Source: Gammaproteobacteria bacterium
GTDB lineage: Bacteria > Pseudomonadota > Gammaproteobacteria > Methylococcales > Methylomonadaceae
Assembly (NCBI GenBank): GCA_018830325.1
Contig: JAHJSQ010000139.1
Span: 1-37,731, forward strand
DNA: 37,731 bases
Direction: 5' to 3'
This document shows positions 31,732 to 37,731 of this stretch, one piece after another. A model generated the notes under the pieces. It saw only the letters and a list, made by a program, of their open reading frames with translations, was not told where the DNA came from and did no database searches. Positions within the stretch are counted from its first letter, which is position 1; each line of letters begins with the position of its first letter. A program made the translations under genes and the position numbers.

Positions 31732-33933
31732 ATGGTTGTAAGTTTATCGAGTCGCTCAATGCATCGATGTTTGGTGATAGCATTGTCCTTGTCGCTATTT
31801 GTTCTAGCGATATGGCTTTCAGATACTCAACAGTTTTTTGTGCAGCTGTTAGATGTTCCCGTCAAGATTGTTTTGTTACTTTTAGCATTGCAAATATTTA
31901 ATTTATTTGTTGTTTCATTCCGGTTTTGGCGGGTGCTTAAGCACTTCGGCATTGCCTTGCCGTGGCAGGTGGCGTCCCGGGCTAGCGTTTCAGGTCACGT
32001 TGCCGGTTTATTCATGATTTCTCTGTTCGGCCAAGTTATGGGCCGTAACGCGGTGCTTCGTAAATACGGTGTCGAACCGGTTGTGATTTCCGGGATTGCA
32101 GCCTACGAAAGAATGATATTGGCGTTGATCAGCGGTTTGTTTTGCGTGTTCGGCTTGCTTTGGCTGTTTGGTCAGCAGTATTTATTAGAAGCGTTCGATA
32201 ATAGGATCGCAATTCAAATTGTTATCGCCGCCGTTTTGTCTTGCTTACTGAGTTTTTGGCTTGGCGGTTCGAAATTCGAAAAAGGTATTCTCAAGCAATC
32301 TCTTTCCTGGGTTAATGGATGTCGATTGATTGAGACGATCGGCATTACGGCGTTCGGCTTGATTTTGACATTGACCTGTTTCGTTGCAGCCGGGTCGGCA
32401 ATTTCCGGGATATCCGCCGGCTTGATCGATTTGTTCGCAGCCGCTGCAATTATCAGCTTTGCTGCGACGATTCCTATCACTGTTAATGGGTGGGGTGTTC
32501 GCGAAGTTGCTGCAATTTTTGTGCTGGACAAGTTAGGCTATTCGACGACCGATGCGGTTTTGGTTTCCGTGATGGTCGGCGTATGTTCGATGCTTGTCAT
32601 ATTGAGTGCGATACCTTTCACGATAAAATCTTTACCTAAAACAAACTGGGTGAATAATTCAATTAACCAACCAACCAACCAGTCGTCGCATCAAATTAAC
32701 ATTGCTAAAACAGCTGGCTGGTGTTTCGGAATGGCGACCGCCGTTGCCGTTTTTTTTCAAGCGCATATCGAATTATCCGGCGGTAAAGTCAATGTCAATT
32801 TAGCTGATCCTTTTGCGATCTTGGCGCTTGCTGCCGTGGTTCAATTTGCCATTACGATGAGGCGGATGCCTGAATGGAGATACGATGCTTTCAATAAAGC
32901 GTTGATAGCGATTACGGCGATTCTGATATTCGGTTTTATCAGAGGATGGCAGGAAATCGGCGTTACGCAATGGGCGCTGGGTGGGCGTTTGTTTGGTTGG
33001 ATGGTTTTGGTAGGCTATCTTTCTGCCGGATATTTGGTTGTTTCATACGCCGGATTGCATGGGCTTAGGCGTTTTTCGGAAACGATAATATCGACGGCTG
33101 TTGTTATAATCGTCATTCAATTAATTGTTAAATTTTTGCCGGGCAACACGCATTTTAATTTTGAGGGATTTTCCGGAAACCGTAATGCCTTTGCGCTTCA
33201 GTTGCTTATCGCGATGATGTTTGCTTTGGGGTATTCGCGGTTAGTCGTTCGTCATGGCTTGAGAGTATTTGGTTCATCATTAATTTTAGCTTTTATTCTA
33301 TGCGGTTTGGTATGGAGCGGTTCTCGTGCCGGATTAGGTACGGGCATTCTGATCATAGTGGGCGCAGTGCTATTTCGCTTTGCTAGTAAACGGGTTGTTT
33401 TGTTTGGAATTGTTCTGGCTGCAGTTATTTGGTTTACGATTTTTGGCGTTCAAGGCGTTCAAGGCGTTCAAGGCGTTCAAGGCGTTCAAGGCGTTCAAGG
33501 CGTTCAAGTCCAAAGTACCTTTTCCGGCGATTATAGTGATAATGAAAGATGGACTTCTTTTATTCATGGTTTGGAATTATGGCAAAAATCTCCCTTTTTA
33601 GGTGCTGGGTTGGGGGTGTCTTATCAGAAAAGCTTGGAGTGGTCCGAGTCAATGCAACCGGTAGTAATTCACAATACCTTTCTATGGCTGTTGACTGATT
33701 TTGGAATTTTAGGTGTATTGGTTTTTATATGGGTATTTTATGGGCTGTATAAGTATGCTTTTCTTTACAGGAAGCAAAAAAGCGGCGCAATCTTATTGAT
33801 GATGTTGTCCGCTTTTATGATTTTCAGCCAGGTTCATGAGATATTTTATCAACGTATTTTCTGGTTGGCTGTGGGTGCGCTTTTAGCAAAGCCAATTGTA
33901 GAACGGAGGCTTGTAAGTGAAACACCATCCTAG
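31732..33933 (+). CDS. Fusion of LPG_synthase_TM (UPF0104) and O-antigen-ligase-like domains
   Basis: This 733-residue polytopic membrane protein consists of two normally separate proteins. Residues about 1-305 match the LPG_synthase_TM/UPF0104 family (FRFWRVLKHFGI, ERMILALISGL, IPITVNGWGVREVAA). A polar linker (about 306-325, INQPTNQSSHQIN) joins it to an O-antigen ligase/polymerase domain (about 330-733) with FSGNRNAFALQLL, WSGSRAGLG, the large periplasmic loop and VIHNTFLWLLTDFGILG. The catalytic Arg and His expected for WaaL-type enzymes are in place. The linker DNA has AACC repeated four times and the periplasmic loop has GVQ repeated seven times (residues 572-592). It probably links or polymerises glycan on the periplasmic face. 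No ribosome binding site is evident before ATG 31732. Confidence 0.85.
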   Translation: MVVSLSSRSMHRCLVIALSLSLFVLAIWLSDTQQFFVQLLDVPVKIVLLLLALQIFNLFVVSFRFWRVLKHFGIALPWQVASRASVSGHVAGLFMISLFGQVMGRNAVLRKYGVEPVVISGIAAYERMILALISGLFCVFGLLWLFGQQYLLEAFDNRIAIQIVIAAVLSCLLSFWLGGSKFEKGILKQSLSWVNGCRLIETIGITAFGLILTLTCFVAAGSAISGISAGLIDLFAAAAIISFAATIPITVNGWGVREVAAIFVLDKLGYSTTDAVLVSVMVGVCSMLVILSAIPFTIKSLPKTNWVNNSINQPTNQSSHQINIAKTAGWCFGMATAVAVFFQAHIELSGGKVNVNLADPFAILALAAVVQFAITMRRMPEWRYDAFNKALIAITAILIFGFIRGWQEIGVTQWALGGRLFGWMVLVGYLSAGYLVVSYAGLHGLRRFSETIISTAVVIIVIQLIVKFLPGNTHFNFEGFSGNRNAFALQLLIAMMFALGYSRLVVRHGLRVFGSSLILAFILCGLVWSGSRAGLGTGILIIVGAVLFRFASKRVVLFGIVLAAVIWFTIFGVQGVQGVQGVQGVQGVQGVQVQSTFSGDYSDNERWTSFIHGLELWQKSPFLGAGLGVSYQKSLEWSESMQPVVIHNTFLWLLTDFGILGVLVFIWVFYGLYKYAFLYRKQKSGAILLMMLSAFMIFSQVHEIFYQRIFWLAVGALLAKPIVERRLVSETPS
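32665..32680 (+). repeat. (AACC)4 tetranucleotide tract in the fusion-gene linker
   Basis: Four perfect AACC units encode part of the NQPTNQ linker between the two membrane domains. A change of one unit would shift the frame, ending translation after the first domain. Four units is short for an active slippage site. Confidence 0.8.
33445..33507 (+). repeat. Seven perfect copies of a 9-bp unit (GVQ repeats)
   Basis: GGCGTTCAA is repeated seven times without a single mismatch, encoding Gly-Val-Gln x7 at the start of the ligase domain's large periplasmic loop. The unit is a multiple of three, so copy-number changes alter loop length but not frame. Perfect identity suggests recent expansion. Confidence 0.95.
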
Positions 33934-35044
33934 GCTTCTCTATTTTGTGACGGAAGACTGGTATTTTTGTTCGCATCGACTGAATTTAGCGCTTGCCGCG
34001 CAGTGCCAAGGTTTTGAAATTCATGTTTTAACGCGAGTTTCAAGGCATGGCGATATTATTCTTTCGAAAGGATTCAATTTGATACCTCTTGATATTGAGA
34101 GAGGAAGTACTCAACCTGTTCGGGAATTAAAGACGATATTTCAAGTTTGGCGCCATTATGTGCGGATAAAGCCGGATATCGTTCATCACATTGCTTTAAA
34201 GCCGGCAATTTATGGCGGTTTTGTATCTTTATTTATACCCAAACTTAAAACAGTCAGCTTGATTGCCGGTTTAGGATCAATCTTTTCTTCAAATTCTTTA
34301 AAAGCTCGACTGTTAAAACCATTCGTAAAGTGGGTATTGCGATTTTTGTTCAACTCGAACATGAATCGAATTGTCGTTCAAAATACGGAAGATCGGGGCT
34401 TTTTGATTGATCAATTAAAGGTTAATGCCGAAAATGTCGTATTAATTAAAGGCTCTGGGGTAGACATAAAGCTATTTCAGCCTACTCCGGAACCGGATGG
34501 TCAAGTAATCGTTGCTTTGGTTTCTCGCTTGCTTTGGAATAAAGGAATTGGCGAATATGTGGAGGCTATCCGTATTCTGAAACAAAGGGGCTTGATATTT
34601 AATGCAGTATTGGTTGGTGAGCCTGATGATGAGAATATAGCTTCTGTTGATCGTTCGCAACTCGAAGCTTGGCAGCAATTAGGTTTGATTGAATGGCTTG
34701 TTTTCCAGGAAAACGTTGCAGCATTTTGGCAAACAGCCCACATCGCTGTTTTACCCTCTTATCGTGAAGGATTGCCGAAATCTTTGTTGGAGGCGGCTGC
34801 TTGCGGGCGTCCTATCGTGACAACCGATACTTCGGGATGCAAGGAAGTGGTTCAAAACGGATTAAATGGTTTTCTAGTCAAGGTTGGCGATTCGGTAGAG
34901 TTGGCCGATGCCTTGGAAAAGTTGATATTAAATGCCGATTTAAGACAAAAAATGGGTCGAGCTGGCCGAAAATTAGTTGAGCAGGAATTTTCAGATCAAA
35001 AAATCATTGCTAAAACATTGGCGGTTTATCAGGAATTGATATGA
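33917..35044 (+). CDS. GT4 glycosyltransferase of the PglA/CapM-like type
   Basis: This 375-residue GT-B enzyme has KPDIVHHIALKPAIYGG and LIAGLGSIFSSNS in the acceptor domain, motifs typical of glycosyltransferases that act early on undecaprenyl-linked amino sugars. The donor domain has VSRLLWNKGIGEYVEA and SYREGLPKSLLEAAACG with the catalytic Glu. It starts at GTG 33917, with GGAGG seven bases upstream, inside the end of the fusion gene (17-base overlap), and its stop overlaps the epimerase start. It probably adds the second sugar after the initiating transferase. Confidence 0.9.
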   Translation: MKHHPRLLYFVTEDWYFCSHRLNLALAAQCQGFEIHVLTRVSRHGDIILSKGFNLIPLDIERGSTQPVRELKTIFQVWRHYVRIKPDIVHHIALKPAIYGGFVSLFIPKLKTVSLIAGLGSIFSSNSLKARLLKPFVKWVLRFLFNSNMNRIVVQNTEDRGFLIDQLKVNAENVVLIKGSGVDIKLFQPTPEPDGQVIVALVSRLLWNKGIGEYVEAIRILKQRGLIFNAVLVGEPDDENIASVDRSQLEAWQQLGLIEWLVFQENVAAFWQTAHIAVLPSYREGLPKSLLEAAACGRPIVTTDTSGCKEVVQNGLNGFLVKVGDSVELADALEKLILNADLRQKMGRAGRKLVEQEFSDQKIIAKTLAVYQELI

Positions 35045-36012
35045 ATCGTTGTGTATTGGTGACAGGGGCAAATGGTTTCATTGGCCGATATCTTTGCCGG
35101 ATATTGAAAGATCGTGGCTATGAGGTTCTCAGACTAAACCGAAATGAAGAAACATCTGCGTCTTCTGCGTCTGATGTCATTAGTTTGGATTTGACGGCAG
35201 ACCGTTGGAACGGGAACCCATGCGAGGATATTGACACAGTTTTTCATTTGGCCGGTAAGGCGCATGCGTTGGCGGAAGTAGCTCAAGATATTGATGAATA
35301 CAGGCGTGTTAATGCCGATGCGACGCGTAAATTGCTTGAAGCAGCGGGGCAATCTGGCGTAAAGCGGTTTATTTATTTCAGCAGTGTCAAAGCAGTTGGC
35401 GATGGTGATCGGCAACCGATGGATGAATCGGTTAATTCACCTGCCGATACGCCCTACGGCCAATCGAAATATGCCGCTGAGCAATTGGTCTTGCAGGGCG
35501 GTTATGTGCCGCATCCTGTCATCATTCGGCCCAGCATGGTGTACGGAAATACCGAAAAAGGCAATTTGCCGCGCATGATCGAGGCGATACGAAAAGGCGT
35601 TTTTCCGCCAATACCGGAAGTGCATAATAAGCGCTCGATGGTGCACGTCGAAGATGTCGTGCAAGCGGCGATACTTGCGGCCGACAAGCCGGAAGCCGCC
35701 GGGCAAATATACATCGTGACGGACGGCCATGCTTATTCGACGCGGGAAATTTATGATTGGATCCGGGAAGCCTTGGGAAAACCTCAGTCATCGTTAACGA
35801 TGCCTTTGGCTTTGCTGCGGGCAATGGCTAAGGTTGGCGACGGTATCGGCAAGGTACGTGGTCGGCGGTTTATGTTCGATTCCGATGCGCTGGAAAAGTT
35901 GGTAGGTTCGGCGTGGTATTCCTCGGCAAAAATTGAGCGCGAATTGGGATTTAAGCCGGTTCATGATTTAAAGAGTTCGTTGCCCGAGATTGTCAGGTAT
36001 CTGGAGAGGTGA
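35041..36012 (+). CDS. NAD-dependent NDP-sugar epimerase/dehydratase (WbpV-like)
   Basis: This 323-residue short-chain extended dehydrogenase has the NAD site TGANGFIG (8-15), a catalytic Ser in YFSSVKAVG and the YxxxK pair (Y139, K143 in YGQSKYAAE). It resembles the epimerase/reductase usually encoded next to WbpL-type transferases, which makes UDP-QuiNAc or a related amino sugar. That pairing is seen here, with the transferase 137 bases downstream. It overlaps the glycosyltransferase by four bases (ATGA). The exact substrate cannot be read from the sequence. Confidence 0.88.
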   Translation: MNRCVLVTGANGFIGRYLCRILKDRGYEVLRLNRNEETSASSASDVISLDLTADRWNGNPCEDIDTVFHLAGKAHALAEVAQDIDEYRRVNADATRKLLEAAGQSGVKRFIYFSSVKAVGDGDRQPMDESVNSPADTPYGQSKYAAEQLVLQGGYVPHPVIIRPSMVYGNTEKGNLPRMIEAIRKGVFPPIPEVHNKRSMVHVEDVVQAAILAADKPEAAGQIYIVTDGHAYSTREIYDWIREALGKPQSSLTMPLALLRAMAKVGDGIGKVRGRRFMFDSDALEKLVGSAWYSSAKIERELGFKPVHDLKSSLPEIVRYLER

Positions 36013-36026
36013 GATTCAATTATTTT

Positions 36027-36105
36027 GTAGGATTTGCATCGCGTATCTTTTACAAGCACTTAGAATTGCTTAAGTTTCGGAAGTGGGAGGCGATGCGCAC
36101 CCTAC
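36027..36105. repeat. Degenerate TAGGGTGCGC hairpin pair, third relative
   Basis: GTAGGATTTGCATCGCGTATC (36027 onward) and GAGGCGATGCGCACCCTAC (to 36105) are the two arms of the repeat core seen at 6683-6761 and 18290-18364, with several mismatches and without the larger flanks. It fills the gap between epimerase and transferase and might weaken transcription between them. Confidence 0.5.
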
Positions 36106-36149
36106 ATAGGTTAAATCAGAATGAATGTTGGCTCGGGACTTAAGGCAGT

Positions 36150-37172
36150 ATGCTAATTACATTGGCTCTGTGCGCGTTCGTTTTTACGGCAAGTTATTTT
36201 TTGACAGGTGTGATCAGGCGTTATGCCTTGAATAAAAGCCTACTGGATATACCGAATGTTCGAAGCTCTCATACCGTTCCGACACCGAGGGGCGGCGGTT
36301 TGTCGGTTGTGTTGGTTTTTTTGACGGTCATCGGCGGGTTGTCATTTTTCGATGCAATTGCGATCGAGCCCTTTTTTATTGCTGGATTGATTCTGTCCGG
36401 TGCCTTGGTCGCCGGCATCGGTTTTTGGGATGATCATATTTCGATATCGGCGAAATGGCGCTTTGCTGTGCATTTCATCGCATCGGTAGGTGTTTTAGTG
36501 ATCTTGCCCGAATTACCCGAGCTTCGTTTTTTCTCGATTGAGATTTCCGGCGGGTTGTTTCTGTTTGGTTTTTATGCCGTGATGCTCGTTTGGCTGTTGA
36601 ATCTTTATAACTTCATGGACGGCATCGACGGCATTGCTGGTATCGAAGCGGTCGCGACGAGCGTTTCGGCGGCCTTGCTTTTAGCGCTGAACGGTCAAAA
36701 CGAGTGGGCTCTGGTGATGGTGTTGCTGGCCTTGTCTGTTGCCGGCTTCTTGGTCTGGAATTGGCCGCCGGCAAAAATTTTCATGGGTGATGCTTGTAGC
36801 GGCTTTTTGGGTTTCGTCTTGGGGCTTTTTGCTGTCATGACATCGTTGTCTGGTGCGATGAATCTTTGGAGTTGGTGGATTTTGTTGGCAGTGTTCATCG
36901 TCGATGCGACCGTCACGCTGTTAAGGCGTATCGCACACGGCGAAAAGTGGCATCAGGCGCATCGCAGTCATGCTTATCAGATCTTATCGAGGCGCTTGAA
37001 TTCGCATAAAAAAGTGACTCAGGGCGTGCTAGCGGTGAATGTTTTTTGGCTGCTGCCTTGGGCTTATCTGGCGGTGAGATTCCAAACATGGGCGCCGTTG
37101 TTTTGTATCGTTGCGATGGCGCCTTTGTGCATTGCGGCTCTGAAACTTGGCGCCGGAACGACGAATGACTGA
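36150..37172 (+). CDS. WecA/WbpL-like undecaprenyl-phosphate sugar-1-phosphate transferase
   Basis: This 340-residue polytopic protein of the MraY/WecA family has about ten membrane helices. Its conserved cytoplasmic motifs are in order: SSHTVPTPRGGGLS, GFWDDHISISAKWR (D94-D95), NLYNFMDGIDGIAG (about 153-166), KIFMGDACSGFLG and the basic HRSHAYQILSRR. It moves an N-acetylaminosugar-1-phosphate onto undecaprenyl phosphate, starting the glycan. The HRSHAYQ motif and the neighbouring epimerase favour the WbpL branch, using the product of that epimerase. No ribosome binding site is obvious. Confidence 0.9.
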   Translation: MLITLALCAFVFTASYFLTGVIRRYALNKSLLDIPNVRSSHTVPTPRGGGLSVVLVFLTVIGGLSFFDAIAIEPFFIAGLILSGALVAGIGFWDDHISISAKWRFAVHFIASVGVLVILPELPELRFFSIEISGGLFLFGFYAVMLVWLLNLYNFMDGIDGIAGIEAVATSVSAALLLALNGQNEWALVMVLLALSVAGFLVWNWPPAKIFMGDACSGFLGFVLGLFAVMTSLSGAMNLWSWWILLAVFIVDATVTLLRRIAHGEKWHQAHRSHAYQILSRRLNSHKKVTQGVLAVNVFWLLPWAYLAVRFQTWAPLFCIVAMAPLCIAALKLGAGTTND

Positions 37173-37234
37173 AAAATGATGTTGCAGATGATAGTCTGGT
37201 ACAGTCTACATTTTATTCATCATTACTTAATCGA

Positions 37235-37731
37235 ATGACGCGCAAAAAACTGCCGATCGGCATACAAACCTTTCGCGAGATACGCGAAGACGATTGCTAT
37301 TATGTCGACAAGACCGCTTATGCGTTGAAGCTTGCGGTCGAGGGTAAATATTATTTTCTGTCACGGCCGAGGCGTTTCGGCAAATCCTTGTTTCTCGACA
37401 CGCTGGCCGAATTGTTCGCAGGCAACGAAGCGTTGTTTCAAGGGCTTTATTGCCATGATAAATGGGATTGGACTAAGCAGTATCCGGTGATTCGGATTAG
37501 TTTCGGCGGCGGGGTGCTAAAAAGTGAAACCGCTCTTATCGAGAAACTGGAAGAAATTTTTCGTATCAATGCTGAGCGTTTACAGGTGAGCTGCGATTAC
37601 TTTTTTTCGGATCGGCGTTTTTTTGCGCAATTGATACAAAGAGCCAGCGAAAAATTCGGTCAACGTGTCGTCATTTTGATTGACGAATACGACAAGCCGA
37701 TACTCGACAACATCACCAATCCGGACATCGC
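37235..37731 (+). CDS. AAA-ATPase/PD-(D/E)XK-type protein, truncated by window end
   Basis: The frame is open from ATG 37235 to the right edge (165 codons), so the gene is partial. The N-terminal segment LPIGIQTFREIREDDCYYVDKT, the Walker A RPRRFGKSLFLDTL and the Walker B VVILIDEYDKP identify the family of AAA-ATPase-like proteins that usually end in a PD-(D/E)XK domain (DUF1703 type). These are numerous in repeat-rich genomes and not clearly assigned a role. It is not related to sugar synthesis and probably marks the end of the polysaccharide cluster. Confidence 0.85.
   Translation, partial: MTRKKLPIGIQTFREIREDDCYYVDKTAYALKLAVEGKYYFLSRPRRFGKSLFLDTLAELFAGNEALFQGLYCHDKWDWTKQYPVIRISFGGGVLKSETALIEKLEEIFRINAERLQVSCDYFFSDRRFFAQLIQRASEKFGQRVVILIDEYDKPILDNITNPDI

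Noticed and set aside
33445-33507. Short tandem array as a possible CRISPR or iteron origin
   Set aside because: The 9-bp units are head to tail without spacers and are inside a conserved coding frame.
33599-33614. TTTAGGTGCTGGGT-like match to the palindromic element arm
   Set aside because: It encodes the conserved FLGAGLG part of the ligase and lacks the partner arm, so it is a chance match.

Overview
The window looks like a chromosomal segment from a gammaproteobacterium, most likely a Methylococcales-type methanotroph or a relative. That placement is an inference. It rests on the YcgL-family gene, the MarR-type EPS-associated regulator, the mix of CHASE2 cyclase, Ser/Thr kinase and hybrid sensor proteins, and the many palindromic repeats. 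No methane- or methanol-oxidation genes are present. No rRNA or tRNA genes, CRISPR arrays or intact insertion sequences were seen.

Region 1 (1-6.6 kb) is a second-messenger and phosphorylation block. A Crp/Fnr regulator with an intact cyclic-nucleotide cassette (minus strand) lies opposite a secreted protein with an AgmX-like C-terminal domain. That protein is coupled through a TGATG overlap to a CHASE2 class III nucleotide cyclase, followed by a membrane Ser/Thr kinase with a DUF4384-like output domain. A convergent four-helix membrane protein ends the block. Region 2 (6.8-14.6 kb) has a clear sigma-70-like promoter driving three overlapping genes: a 1706-residue pseudokinase-AAA-TPR-GAF-histidine kinase, a single-domain response regulator, and a receiver-PAS-GGDEF-EAL protein. 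This is a phosphorelay with a c-di-GMP output. CPBP protease and YcgL genes follow.

Region 3 (15.5-21.7 kb) is a repeat-rich accessory stretch. It holds an EPS-type MarR regulator with palindromes before its start, two heptad-repeat coiled-coil tail-anchored proteins, a frameshifted MNT nucleotidyltransferase relic, an intact MntA/HepT toxin-antitoxin pair, an Rpn-type nuclease, at least four kinds of palindromic or MITE-like element, and decayed copies of the 3' end of the coiled-coil gene.

Region 4 (21.7-37.2 kb) is a surface-polysaccharide cluster on the plus strand. It encodes a MurJ/Wzx-like flippase, three methyltransferases, four GT4 glycosyltransferases (two close tandem paralogues), a sulfotransferase split by a one-base frameshift, a 55-residue membrane protein, asparagine synthase AsnB, a fusion of an LPG_synthase_TM/UPF0104 domain with an O-antigen-ligase domain, an NDP-sugar epimerase and a WecA/WbpL-like initiating sugar-phosphate transferase. 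The last two would start the glycan on undecaprenyl phosphate, the glycosyltransferases and modifying enzymes would extend and decorate it, the flippase would export it, and the ligase-like protein would polymerise or attach it. Three simple-sequence tracts lie inside these genes (G9, AACC x4, and a 9-bp unit x7), so the glycan may be phase- or length-variable. The window ends inside an AAA-ATPase/PD-(D/E)XK-type gene.
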